Part shown: in pieces, positions 50,274-57,937 of the stretch
How positions within the stretch are numbered: the stretch's first letter is position 1
Layout: each line of letters starts with the position of its first letter
DNA from: Altibacter sp.
Lineage (GTDB): Bacteria > Bacteroidota > Bacteroidia > Flavobacteriales > Flavobacteriaceae
Length of the DNA: 64,000 bases
Direction: 5' to 3'
Assembly: GCF_019913785.1 (NCBI RefSeq)
Contig: NZ_JAIOHK010000063.1
Location: 85,209 to 149,208 of the forward strand
Notes under the pieces: model-generated
What the model saw: the letters and a program-made list of their open reading frames with translations, nothing else
Told to the model about the DNA's origin: nothing
Databases searched by the model: none
Position numbers and translations under genes: made by a program

Positions 50274-50588
50274 ATGGAAAATCCCTCTATACAAATAGCT
50301 CAAACAATTTTATACCAAATCAAATATTTAGATAGAAGTGCTCTTATGGCATGGGGAGCAAAATCATTTTGCTCTTTATCTGAGAATAAAACTAGAGTTG
50401 GAGGTTTAAGTTTTAAGGTCAATGGTTTGACACATAAAGGTTGGGTAACAATTGAATTAGATTGGTTAGATACATATACAGTAGTTTTCACCAATAGAAA
50501 ACGTGAGATTGTAAAAACCGTTGAAGGTGTATATTATGACATGCTAATAGATGTAATAGATTATATCGAAGGAAAACACGCAGCCTAA
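50274..50588 (+). CDS. Small protein coupled to the serine recombinase
   Basis: 104 aa. 'AQTILYQIKYLDRSALMAWGAKSFCSL' and 'VGGLSFKVNGLTHKGWVTIELDWLDTYTVVFTNRKREIV' describe a small alpha/beta protein of a type often found in phages and mobile elements of Bacteroidetes; it has no name that I know. Its stop overlaps the ATG of the recombinase by one base (TAATG), so translation is coupled. It may be a partner or directionality factor of the recombinase; this is inference from linkage. Confidence 0.7.
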   Translation: MENPSIQIAQTILYQIKYLDRSALMAWGAKSFCSLSENKTRVGGLSFKVNGLTHKGWVTIELDWLDTYTVVFTNRKREIVKTVEGVYYDMLIDVIDYIEGKHAA

Positions 50589-51307
50589 TGAAAAAGTATG
50601 TCGCTTATTATAGGGTCTCAACCCAAAAACAAGGAAGTTCTGGGCTTGGCTTACAAGCTCAGAAAAATGCTGTTGCTAATCATGTTAATGGTAAAGGAAA
50701 TCTAGTTGGTGAGTTTACAGAAGTTGAAACAGGAACTAGAAAGAAAAAACGTGTAGAGATTTATAAAGCTATCGAATTAGCAAAAGCTAATAAAGCTATA
50801 TTGATTGTAGCAAAGCTAGACAGACTAGCTCGTGATGTAGAATTCACCTCTGCCCTATTCAATGGTGGAGTTGAGTTCATTTGTTGTGACAACCCAAATG
50901 CAAACAAATTGACTATCCAGTTACTTTCAGTAATCGCAGAACACGAAGCTGAGGTTATATCTAAAAGGATTAAGGACGCTTTAAAAGTGAAAAAGGATAA
51001 AATCAACAAAGGAATATATATCAATAAGGATGGCTCAGCTATGACTCCCATTGATGGTGAAGTTCGTTTGGGTAATCCTAATGGATTTGGTGAATATCAA
51101 AAATTAGGTGTTGAAAAAATAAAAGAAAATGCACGCAACAATAAAAATAATATCCAAGCTATGGATATTATATGTTCAGCAAGAAAGGAAGGTATGACTT
51201 ATCAAGCTATAGCAGATAAATTAAATAAATTACAGTACACTACGAGACGAGGGAAACAGTTTAATCCTATCCAAGTTCAGCGGCTTTTTAAAAAGTGTGA
51301 AGATTAA
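50588..51307 (+). CDS. Serine recombinase (resolvase/invertase family)
   Basis: 239 aa. The catalytic domain starts 'YVAYYRVSTQKQGSSGLGLQAQ', with the nucleophilic Ser in YRVST, and has 'LIVAKLDRLARDVEFTSALF' and 'IQLLSVIAEHEAEVISKRIKDAL', all diagnostic. The C-terminal region 'ARKEGMTYQAIADKLNKLQYTTRRGKQF' is an HTH-like binding domain. Length is between small resolvases and large integrases. Its last 13 codons recur, with synonymous changes, at 56267-56305, 5 kb away, which suggests that elements with related recombinases target this site. Confidence 0.92.
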   Translation: MKKYVAYYRVSTQKQGSSGLGLQAQKNAVANHVNGKGNLVGEFTEVETGTRKKKRVEIYKAIELAKANKAILIVAKLDRLARDVEFTSALFNGGVEFICCDNPNANKLTIQLLSVIAEHEAEVISKRIKDALKVKKDKINKGIYINKDGSAMTPIDGEVRLGNPNGFGEYQKLGVEKIKENARNNKNNIQAMDIICSARKEGMTYQAIADKLNKLQYTTRRGKQFNPIQVQRLFKKCED

Positions 51308-51308
51308 A
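51284..51308 (+). repeat. 25-bp direct repeat at the recombinase 3' end (copy 1)
   Basis: CTTTTTAAAAAGTGTGAAGATTAAA overlaps the stop of the serine recombinase and is repeated exactly at 56282-56306. The two copies bracket the ABC-importer/methyltransferase operon. Confidence 0.8.
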
Positions 51309-51421
51309 ACAAGCCCTTGTAATCACAAAATTGGGAAGACCTATGATGAGAATTTTGTTTCAAAATTGAGCTAAGAAGATTTGTTTTTTAACTCAGTTCT
51401 TTGTTATGCACTGGCTTTTAC

Positions 51422-52579
51422 TTAATTATATTTAAAGTCTTCCCGAATTGTTCTCAAATTAAGATATAAATATATACTTTGTAGAAAGATGAGTTGAATA
51501 ATTATTAAGAGATAAGATTCGATAGGTGTTATAAATGCAATTAATGGTACTCCAAAAACAATTACTAAATCCCAAATAAGAGAAACCCTAAAACTACTTT
51601 GTCCTCGTTCTACTATTATTCTTTGCTTATTGGAAGTAAAGCTTATTTCATTTTTATCTATCTGACTCATAAAATTTTTAGCTATTAACCACATAAAGGC
51701 ATCTAGTAAAATAAAAGTATAAATAAGATATTTTACATTTAAAAAAGGAATAGTATTATTAAAAACTGTTTCAATATTAGTTCTTTCAATTATCCTTATT
51801 TCGTTGTTAAAAATTAACACATATAGTTCCTTAAATATTATTAGAGTTGAAAAAAATAAGATTATAGGAACGGAAAAGTGAAGAAAACTATGTGCTATTT
51901 TCCTCCTTTTAGTCTGAAATACTTCATTGTTAATGTTGTTGAAAAATGAAAGTATGTAATCATAAAAAAACTTTAAATTAAATATTGAATAAAATATTAT
52001 GAAGAAAGCTACTTCCTTATCAGTTCCTAGTGATTCTTGGTTATTTGGAAAAAGTTTTGATAATGAAAACCCGTCAATGAAGTAGTGAATTATAAAGTAT
52101 AAAATGATAAGAACGATAGGAATGAAAAGCCATATTAATTGAGAATATTCCTTTAGAAGTCCCATTCTCGTATACTTATTAAGGATAAAATTAAAATTTT
52201 TCAATTTACCTTCAATTACCTTTCTTTTAACTAGTTCAGTATTAATTGTTGTCTTAATATTTTTTAAAATATTTTCTTTTTTAAACTTTACAGTGTTTGC
52301 CTTTGCAAAGACTTCTTCATATTTGCTTTCATCAATTGGACTCAATAATTTTGAAACAATTATTGCTGTACCGTGAGTGTTTTTTATTTCTTTGGGAATG
52401 TCATTAAAATTTGATAATTTCTTATCTGTAATCACTAAGTCGCAATATTTGTTATCACCTGCAAAATGAAAACAAATCTCATAATTTATATTGCTGATTT
52501 TTGTAGTGTAACTTTCAACATTCAATTCATCTTCTAGCCATAAGCCAACTCTATATGTAGTGTTATTAACTTTCATCAA
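51422..52579 (-). CDS. Six-TM membrane protein with a soluble N-terminal domain, unknown
   Basis: 385 aa. The first 125 residues are soluble ('TYRVGLWLEDELNVESYTTKISN', 'NKYCDLVITDKKLSNFNDIPKEI') and resemble a degenerate receiver or Rossmann-like fold. About six TM segments follow (LIWLFIPIVLIILYFII, VAFFIIFYSIFNLKFFYDYIL, FLHFSVPIILFFSTLIIF, YLIYTFILLDAFMWLIA, LIWDLVIVFGVPLIAFI, LLIIIQLIFLQSIYLYL). I do not recognise it. It is the last gene of the five-gene operon, 3 bases after the methyltransferase, so it should act with them, perhaps as a sensor or effector. Confidence 0.65.
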   Translation of the reverse strand: MMKVNNTTYRVGLWLEDELNVESYTTKISNINYEICFHFAGDNKYCDLVITDKKLSNFNDIPKEIKNTHGTAIIVSKLLSPIDESKYEEVFAKANTVKFKKENILKNIKTTINTELVKRKVIEGKLKNFNFILNKYTRMGLLKEYSQLIWLFIPIVLIILYFIIHYFIDGFSLSKLFPNNQESLGTDKEVAFFIIFYSIFNLKFFYDYILSFFNNINNEVFQTKRRKIAHSFLHFSVPIILFFSTLIIFKELYVLIFNNEIRIIERTNIETVFNNTIPFLNVKYLIYTFILLDAFMWLIAKNFMSQIDKNEISFTSNKQRIIVERGQSSFRVSLIWDLVIVFGVPLIAFITPIESYLLIIIQLIFLQSIYLYLNLRTIREDFKYN

Positions 52580-52582
52580 TAA

Positions 52583-53338
52583 TTATTTGAATACCATATA
52601 TTGATATGTTTTTGGAAGAAATTTTGAAGTTTTCACGACTTCACCGTAGTCGGACAATTTCATTCCCAATAGGTTTGCCTGTTTGTAGTAATCATCAAAA
52701 GAATACAGTACACTTGCATATTTTAAATCTTCACTTTCTGCATCTCCTAAGTCAATATTTTGAAAAAAATATGGAACTTCTCCAGTCGATTTGATTTCTT
52801 CATACATTTTTAGTTTTTCTTTGAACTCTTCCATATTTCTACTTACCGCAAGTATTAAAAATATACAGTCTATAGTAAATATGACTAATTCACCGTTTGC
52901 CTTTAACATTTGATGAGCATTAGAAAAAGCAGTGTCTAAATCCGAGTTTTCAAAAAAAGTAAATAGATTAAATACAATATCAGCCTTTTGTATTAGTTTT
53001 TTTGGAATTCCTTCTTCGAAATCAATTTCAATAAATTCAACGTTAGATTTAGAATGATACTTGTTTTTTAGATGTTTAATAAAAATAGGATTGAAGTCTA
53101 GACCAATATATTTAAAATCAATATCTAATTCTAATAGAAATTCTAATAGCCAAGCACTACCGCACCCCATATCTATTATGGTCATATTTGGCTTTACAAG
53201 ACTTAATAATTTTTTTTTAAAAAAAGATTGTGTGTCTTCAACTTGCCTCAGTGGATTGTTTAACCAATAAGTGGAATTCTTCTCCCAATTTTTTTGATTC
53301 TCTTTTCTAAAATCAAACTTACTCTTGAGCATTTTCAT
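52583..53338 (-). CDS. Class I SAM-dependent methyltransferase
   Basis: 251 aa. Motif I 'MTIIDMGCGSAWLLEFLLEL', then 'YIGLDFNPIFIKHLKNKY' (acidic end of beta 2), and 'ADIVFNLFTFFENSDLDTAF' with 'GELVIFTIDCIFLILAVSR' downstream. This is a small-molecule or lipid-type methyltransferase fold; there is no NPPY or PC motif, so it is not a DNA methylase. It is in an operon with an ABC importer. The substrate may be the imported molecule or a product of it; unknown. Its start overlaps the substrate-binding gene by 20 bases. Confidence 0.85.
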   Translation of the reverse strand: MKMLKSKFDFRKENQKNWEKNSTYWLNNPLRQVEDTQSFFKKKLLSLVKPNMTIIDMGCGSAWLLEFLLELDIDFKYIGLDFNPIFIKHLKNKYHSKSNVEFIEIDFEEGIPKKLIQKADIVFNLFTFFENSDLDTAFSNAHQMLKANGELVIFTIDCIFLILAVSRNMEEFKEKLKMYEEIKSTGEVPYFFQNIDLGDAESEDLKYASVLYSFDDYYKQANLLGMKLSDYGEVVKTSKFLPKTYQYMVFK

Positions 53339-54365
53339 CGTTTTTCGGTTTTATTTCACTAAGATATTTAGAAATGAATTTTGTATTAACAGTTTTTTCG
53401 TAATCAAATGAGTTAATTTGACCAATGCTTGTTAAAAGTTCTGACATTTTTCTCCAAGATTCTTCTTTAGCATAAAGTATTCTGCCATTTTCTCCTTTGA
53501 AGTACTCCATTCCTTGTATAAGAGATTTTAGTTCTTTGTTTTCATCAATATTTTTATCGTATTCTTTTAAGTACTCAATTGATTTTTTGGGATTCTTGAG
53601 AGCTAGTTCCCAACCTTGAGAAATTGAATTAACAAATTTTTGTACTATCTCTGGATAACATTCAACTAATTCTCTTTTACAGAAATAGACTGTTCCTATA
53701 AAGTTAATATCATAATTACTAGGGTATATATAATTTAGTTCTATTCCCTGAGCGTTTAATGTGATAGGTTCATCGTTAATAAAAGCTGGATAAACGTCAT
53801 AATCATCTTGAGTAAAGCCAGTCAACACCCATCCCGTAGGGATTTCATTTTTCTTTTCTATTCCAAGTTTTTCTTTTTGTTTTAAAGCTTGGTATATTAG
53901 GTGAACGGGGGAGCCTTCCATCGTCCCAATCTTTTTTCCTACCATATCCTTAGGGACTAAAATATTTTTTCCTTTTTTGGAAATGAAACAAGCTAAGGAT
54001 TTGTAATTGATAACTCCAACAATTACAAAATTGTCATTGTCTTGATTTGCCTGAATTACCTGTTCTGCACCAGCTACTCCAAAGTCAACTTCACCAGATT
54101 TAACCAATTGCATTATATTGGTTTGGTCAGAACCTGGAATGATTTCTATATCCAAGTTATAAATTGAATCTGTAACATTTTGTGCGTAAAGTTCACCAGC
54201 GAATCCCGAATTTGGAAACCATTGTTGTTGTAGTTTGATTATTGTCTCTCCTTTAGAATTAACGTCCATTTTTGAACGATAATTATCGCAATCTTTGTTG
54301 TCCTTACAGTTTGTAAGCAGCAAGGACAATATTCCTAATATGTAAATTTTAAATTTTAGTTTCAT
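53319..54365 (-). CDS. ABC importer substrate-binding lipoprotein (NMT1/SsuA-like)
   Basis: I start at the ATG 54365 (the track's M11) because it gives a clean lipoprotein signal 'MKLKFKIYILGILSLLLTNC' with lipobox LTNC. The mature protein opens 'IKLQQQWFPNSGFAGELYAQ', the pyrimidine/sulfonate-binding pattern (NMT1/THI5, ThiY, SsuA). It continues 'FGVAGAEQVIQANQDNDNFVIVG', 'KKIGTMEGSPVHLIYQAL' and 'ELVECYPEIVQKFVNSISQGWE'. It captures a small organic solute in the periplasm and passes it to the permease encoded upstream. No thiamine riboswitch is evident, so I would not call it a thiamine transporter. Confidence 0.88.
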   Translation of the reverse strand: MKLKFKIYILGILSLLLTNCKDNKDCDNYRSKMDVNSKGETIIKLQQQWFPNSGFAGELYAQNVTDSIYNLDIEIIPGSDQTNIMQLVKSGEVDFGVAGAEQVIQANQDNDNFVIVGVINYKSLACFISKKGKNILVPKDMVGKKIGTMEGSPVHLIYQALKQKEKLGIEKKNEIPTGWVLTGFTQDDYDVYPAFINDEPITLNAQGIELNYIYPSNYDINFIGTVYFCKRELVECYPEIVQKFVNSISQGWELALKNPKKSIEYLKEYDKNIDENKELKSLIQGMEYFKGENGRILYAKEESWRKMSELLTSIGQINSFDYEKTVNTKFISKYLSEIKPKNDENAQE

Positions 54366-54382
54366 ATTGTTATAATTTAAAT

Positions 54383-55120
54383 TTATATATACCATTTACC
54401 TATTTTTTTTTCAAGTTTTTCAACAGTTTTAAATAAAAACCAACCTAAAAATACTGTTAATACTATTGAACATACCATTAATTCAGGTTTTGAGTTCTTG
54501 GGTGCTAAATAGAGATTTTTACCAAGACCGTCAATCGCTCCTAAAAACTCTACAACAATAGCTCCCATCATTGCCATTGTTGTTCCTAATTTCAAACCAG
54601 TGAAAATATTAGGTGTCGAAAGAGGCAAAATTATTTTAAAAATCGTGAAATACTTATTTGCATCATATGTGTAGAGTAGTTCTTTTGTTTCATTGGAAAT
54701 ACTATTAACACCTGCTGAAAAATTTACAAAAACTGGAAAAAAGCACATTAATACAACCATTGCGATTTTTGACAATATGCCCATTCCAAAAAGTATAATA
54801 AAAAATGGGGCTAGTGTTATAATGGGTAGTACTTGAGATGTCACAAAAATTGGAAGAATTATTTTTAAAATTTTAGGGTATATCAAACAAATAAACATAA
54901 TTGCAAAACTAAAAACAGTTGCAATTATTAAACCTAATATAGCTTCTAATGAAGTTGTAATAGTTGAATTTAGAAGATTCAAATAGTTTATTCTTGCATA
55001 ATCAAATGATGCTGTAGGACTAGATACGAAATAATTTATTGCTGAAGAATATGAAGCAGCATATTCCCATATTATTAAGAAAATGATAATAAATATTATA
55101 AGTATAATGTTTTTTTTCAT
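54383..55120 (-). CDS. ABC importer permease (SsuC/TauC-like)
   Basis: 245 aa, six TM segments. The EAA-loop that contacts the ATPase is 'ELLYTYDANKYFTIFKIILPLSTPNIFTGLKLG'. Other family blocks are 'NYLNLLNSTITTSLEAILGLIIATVFSFAI' and 'FVTSQVLPIITLAPFFIILFGMG'. It overlaps the ATPase gene by 4 bases (ATGA-type coupling) and precedes the binding-protein gene by 17. Together the three genes form a complete importer of the nitrate/sulfonate/taurine/pyrimidine group. Confidence 0.92.
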   Translation of the reverse strand: MKKNIILIIFIIIFLIIWEYAASYSSAINYFVSSPTASFDYARINYLNLLNSTITTSLEAILGLIIATVFSFAIMFICLIYPKILKIILPIFVTSQVLPIITLAPFFIILFGMGILSKIAMVVLMCFFPVFVNFSAGVNSISNETKELLYTYDANKYFTIFKIILPLSTPNIFTGLKLGTTMAMMGAIVVEFLGAIDGLGKNLYLAPKNSKPELMVCSIVLTVFLGWFLFKTVEKLEKKIGKWYI

Positions 55121-55914
55121 AGATTTATTTGTCCACGGTTTTCCTCAATACATTTTTTAATTTCAACAAATTCTTTATTGTATTTTAGCACTACATCATT
55201 GTAGCTTAATTCATCTGACCAATTTGGTATATTGATTGACTTAATTATTTTGTGATTATCTCCAAGAATAACAATATTATTTGAGAAATAAACTGCTTCG
55301 AAAATATCGTGAGTAACTAAAATCACAGTCGTATTATTCAGATTTTTCAATCTTTTAACTTCCTCATATAATTCTGATTTCCAAACTATATCTAATGATG
55401 AAAAAGGTTCGTCCAAAAGCAGTAGTTTAGGATTAGTTATAAATGTCCTAGCTAAAGCAGCTCTTGTTTTCATACCACCTGATAATTCTTTCGGCAATTT
55501 GTTTTTATGATTAATTAACCCAGTAATTTTGAGATAGTCTGAAACTATTTCATTTTCTTCGGTTTTTTTGCCTAGTATTTTTAACGGTAATTTGATATTT
55601 TTTTCAACACTTAAATGAGGCAGGAGGTTTGAATTTTGAAACATATAACCCAATTCTCCTTTAGACCTTTTATTTTTCCATTTGATTTTTTCTTTTATTA
55701 TATCAGAGTCATTAATCTTTATTTCACCTTTAAGAAAATCGATATTTGTTTCTTGAAGCATACCATTTATCAATCTCAAAATTGTTGATTTTCCAGAACC
55801 AGAAGAGCCAACAATTGATGTACAAGAAGATGGATTTACGGTAAATGAGATATTGTCAAGTACGGTTTCTGTTGCATTATAACCGAATGAGATATTTTTT
55901 AGCTCTATTTTCAT
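55117..55914 (-). CDS. ABC importer ATPase (SsuB/TauB-like)
   Basis: 265 aa. Walker A 'GSSGSGKSTILRLINGM', Q-loop 'YMFQNSNLLPHLSVEKNI', signature 'LSGGMKTRAALARTFI', Walker B 'PKLLLLDEPFSSLDIVWKSEL' and the switch 'VTHDIFEAVYFSN' are all intact. 'LSGGM' rather than LSGGQ is seen in this subfamily and is not a defect. It is the first gene of the five-gene operon; upstream lies about 220 bases without a clear promoter box. Confidence 0.95.
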   Translation of the reverse strand: MKIELKNISFGYNATETVLDNISFTVNPSSCTSIVGSSGSGKSTILRLINGMLQETNIDFLKGEIKINDSDIIKEKIKWKNKRSKGELGYMFQNSNLLPHLSVEKNIKLPLKILGKKTEENEIVSDYLKITGLINHKNKLPKELSGGMKTRAALARTFITNPKLLLLDEPFSSLDIVWKSELYEEVKRLKNLNNTTVILVTHDIFEAVYFSNNIVILGDNHKIIKSINIPNWSDELSYNDVVLKYNKEFVEIKKCIEENRGQINL

Positions 55915-56135
55915 TACTTTTCTAATTGTTCTTGAGCTTGTGTATAACTCGTTACATGTCCTATTTAGAAATGGTTATAAAGCAATTTAAACCCAGAAAA
56001 CAACGGTTTTCAATCATTGTTATCCCAATTAGGAATTGCTAAATAAAACTGGGGCGTTTGTAATAGTGAGTGAGTAAAGTTAATAATTATAATATTACAT
56101 AAAGAGATTCCGTAATAAAAAATAACATAAACCTA
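55915..56135. other. Gene-poor stretch upstream of the ABC operon
   Basis: About 220 AT-rich bases with no supported gene, promoter box or riboswitch-like structure that I can identify. It leads into the two gene remnants at 56136-56305. Confidence 0.4.
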
Positions 56136-56279
56136 TCAAATCTTTTTACCTTCTAGATTAACACTCATTCCAATTTCGATTATTATTTTACCTAATTCTG
56201 AAAGAACAGTTTCGCTTCTTCCTTTCGCACAGATTATGATAAGTCCACTATCAAAAAGTCTATGCAATTCAGGTACAAC
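56136..56279 (-). pseudogene. C-terminal remnant of an unidentified gene
   Basis: An open minus-strand frame of 48 codons reads VVPELHRLFDSGLIIICAKG and continues 'RSETVLSELGKIIIEIGMSV', ending at TGA (56136-56138). It has no start codon and meets the recombinase remnant at its 5' side. The amino-acid pattern looks like real protein, but I cannot name it. It is most simply the 3' end of a gene cut by the recombination that left the recombinase fragment. Confidence 0.4.
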
Positions 56280-56305
56280 GACTTTTTAAAAAGTGTGAAG
56301 ATTAA
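56267..56305 (+). pseudogene. 3' remnant of a second serine-recombinase gene
   Basis: The frame reads IQVQRLFKKCED then TAA, identical to the last 12 residues of the recombinase at 50588. The first five codons differ from the intact gene only at third positions, while the last eight are identical. Upstream of Ile the similarity stops at once. This is therefore the tail of a related, separately evolved recombinase gene and not a simple DNA duplication. It includes copy 2 (56282-56306) of the 25-bp repeat CTTTTTAAAAAGTGTGAAGA(TTAAA). Confidence 0.75.
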
Positions 56306-56321
56306 ATAAATTTAACCGCCA

Positions 56322-57347
56322 CTAACTATACAAGGTGTTGAGTGCAGTTATTTCTTTTTCAGTTTCATTTATTAATTTCATAAGTCCTTTTAAATTCTCA
56401 ACTGTCGCTTGAAAATCCAAAAGTCCATTTTCGTATGTTAGTCGGTATTCAGAGTTCAGTTTGGCAACTCCCATATATGCTCCTAAACGACCAAATTGAG
56501 AAATTCCAAGATTCAACTCTTTTGCCTTTTTATACAAGTGTCTACGATAAAAATCTCTCACTTCTCTACGGTCATTTTCCTTGTAAGAATAGAGTTTGAA
56601 CACAAATCTGTCTTGTTCCAATTGCAGATAATATTCAAATTCTCTTCCGTCAATTTTAGAGTAATTCCAATTCCACCAAAAACCGAGAAATCCACCTGCT
56701 GCATTTGCTACATATTCCCAATTTCCGCCAATGTGTTTTTGAAGTTCAGAGTAGAAACCCTGCCAAGAATACCAATGCCATTCGTTTAACGGTTTATTTA
56801 GATAACTTTTAATTTTCTTGTCCAAGTTGTCAAGGTTGTTGTAATAATCAACAATAATGTCGTTTTGTTGAGACCGTTCAGTTGAGTTGATATAGTCTTC
56901 GAGAATTAATAGCATTTTGCTTCTTTGGAATAGCGAAAAACCTGCTTCCTTAATATCTCTGTATTTTCCTTGTTCTTCCATTTTAAAGTAAACAAGCTTT
57001 ATATCAATGTCTGATTTTTCGTAATGCTTTTTTGAAAGTTCAGAATATCTAATAAGTTGGTCTGAATGTTCTTTAGTACCTTTTTTATCTTCAATTACAA
57101 GAAAGTATTTGTTGTTCACTAAAGCCCAAACGTCAATGTTGTTCCATTGTCTTCCTGCTTCTACGGTTTCAATTGAATAGGATTTGTCTTTGCCCAAAAG
57201 TTCTTGAACAAAGGAAATAGCACAAGCATTTAAAAAACTATCAACTTCTCGATAGTCTTTATCTGCCCATTGAATTAACCAAGTCAAAAATGCGTCTTGC
57301 GAAAGTTCAGAAGTTGCATAGTCAAAGAGATTTGGTTTTAACTTCAT
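56322..57347 (-). CDS. PD-(D/E)XK nuclease-family protein
   Basis: 341 aa. The N-terminus 'NLFDYATSELSQDAFLTWLIQWAD' and the core 'WNNIDVWALVNNKYFLVIEDKKGTKEHSDQLIRYSEL' match the PDDEXK_4-type family: the catalytic Asp is in IDVW and the E.K in IEDKK. The C-terminal half has 'WYSWQGFYSELQKHIGGNWEYVANAAGGFLGFWW', common in these proteins. They occur singly in defence islands; a nuclease activity is inferred from motif only. It is preceded immediately (same strand, stop to start without gap) by the DUF6140-like gene. Confidence 0.8.
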   Translation of the reverse strand: MKLKPNLFDYATSELSQDAFLTWLIQWADKDYREVDSFLNACAISFVQELLGKDKSYSIETVEAGRQWNNIDVWALVNNKYFLVIEDKKGTKEHSDQLIRYSELSKKHYEKSDIDIKLVYFKMEEQGKYRDIKEAGFSLFQRSKMLLILEDYINSTERSQQNDIIVDYYNNLDNLDKKIKSYLNKPLNEWHWYSWQGFYSELQKHIGGNWEYVANAAGGFLGFWWNWNYSKIDGREFEYYLQLEQDRFVFKLYSYKENDRREVRDFYRRHLYKKAKELNLGISQFGRLGAYMGVAKLNSEYRLTYENGLLDFQATVENLKGLMKLINETEKEITALNTLYS

Positions 57348-57566
57348 TTATTTCACCTTTTTCACGTCAAGATAAACTGTTGAAAGTCCGCCATTATTTT
57401 TAATGTCAATTCCGTATATTCTTTGAAAGGCATTAATAACTTCGTGTCCGCCATTAGTGGTTACTGGATTATAGTATCTTGAAGAAACGTCTACCGTCAT
57501 TCCCTTTTCAAGTCTAATTCCGCTTGAATACTTGTTTTGTTTTACTGTAATTCTAAATAATGCCAT
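57348..57566 (-). CDS. Small DUF6140-like protein
   Basis: 72 aa. 'MALFRITVKQNKYSSGIRLEKGMTVDVSSRYYNPVTTNGG' then 'VINAFQRIYGIDIKNNGGLSTVYLDVKKVK' matches my memory of the DUF6140 family, small proteins frequent in Bacteroidetes mobile elements. It is directly adjacent to the nuclease-like gene, with which it is probably co-translated. The function is unknown. Confidence 0.7.
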   Translation of the reverse strand: MALFRITVKQNKYSSGIRLEKGMTVDVSSRYYNPVTTNGGHEVINAFQRIYGIDIKNNGGLSTVYLDVKKVK

Positions 57567-57754
57567 TTTTAATTTGTTTTTTTTTGCCTACTTCTGTTTT
57601 AAGTCTTTATTCAGCTTTTTCCGACCGCTGTGTTTTAATTGCACACAACATATTAAATGAGAAACAATAATGTCGATATCTTTTTCCTGAAGATAAATAA
57701 AGCTTACCATAAATTTATATATTTGATTAGAATTATTCTTTAAAACAGGAGAGC

Positions 57755-57777
57755 TAAGTTACCCTATGGGTTACCCT
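57755..57777 (+). repeat. GTTACCC boxes, probable integrase arm-type sites (right)
   Basis: TAAGTTACCCTATGGGTTACCCT differs from the left copy (21289-21311) at one base and has the same orientation. It lies 59 bases inside attR. Confidence 0.6.
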
Positions 57778-57835
57778 AAAAACTCAACCATTGGGAAGCG
57801 TTGAAAACATTGATGTTTAAAGACAGGTGGAAGAA

Positions 57836-57848
57836 CCTCTTTCTCCGC
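57836..57848 (+). other. attR core of the island
   Basis: CCTCTTTCTCCGC is an exact copy of the tRNA-Ser 3' end at 21168. To its right the sequence changes to chromosomal-type content and begins with a hairpin terminator. Confidence 0.8.
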
Positions 57849-57854
57849 AAAAGG

Positions 57855-57880
57855 AAACCCACAACGAAAGTTGTGGGTTT
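57855..57880 (+). terminator. Displaced terminator of tRNA-Ser
   Basis: AAACCCACAAC-GAAA-GTTGTGGGTTT is a perfect 11-bp hairpin starting 6 bases after attR. Before insertion it would have followed the tRNA directly, so it is probably the tRNA's original terminator. Confidence 0.7.
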
Positions 57881-57937
57881 ATTGTTTTCAGGAGCGCCGA
57901 AAGTTTACTTTCGTAAGTGACTGGGAACAATAAACAA

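Larger units (their letters stand above)
21168..57848. mobile_element. Integrative genomic island in tRNA-Ser carrying a type 1 BREX system
   Basis: About 36.7 kb lies between two copies of CCTCTTTCTCCGC, one inside the tRNA 3' end and one at 57836. A tyrosine recombinase starts 240 bases inside the left end, and near-identical 23-bp GTTACCC repeats lie inside both ends. The interior looks clearly AT-richer than the flanks and contains an excisionase-like HTH protein, a VirE-N protein, a serine recombinase, BREX genes and nucleases. No conjugation (tra) genes, relaxase or phage structural genes are visible, so it is better described as an integrative, possibly mobilisable, defence island than as a conjugative element or prophage. 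Integrity of both ends suggests it may still excise. Confidence 0.85.

Noticed and set aside
55915-56135. TPP riboswitch upstream of the NMT1-like importer
   Set aside because: No THI-box-like conserved stretches (CUGAGA, ACCUGAUC type) are visible in either strand of this region.
21168-57848. Prophage or conjugative transposon
   Set aside because: No capsid, portal, terminase, relaxase, TraG or other Tra proteins are visible among the translated frames.
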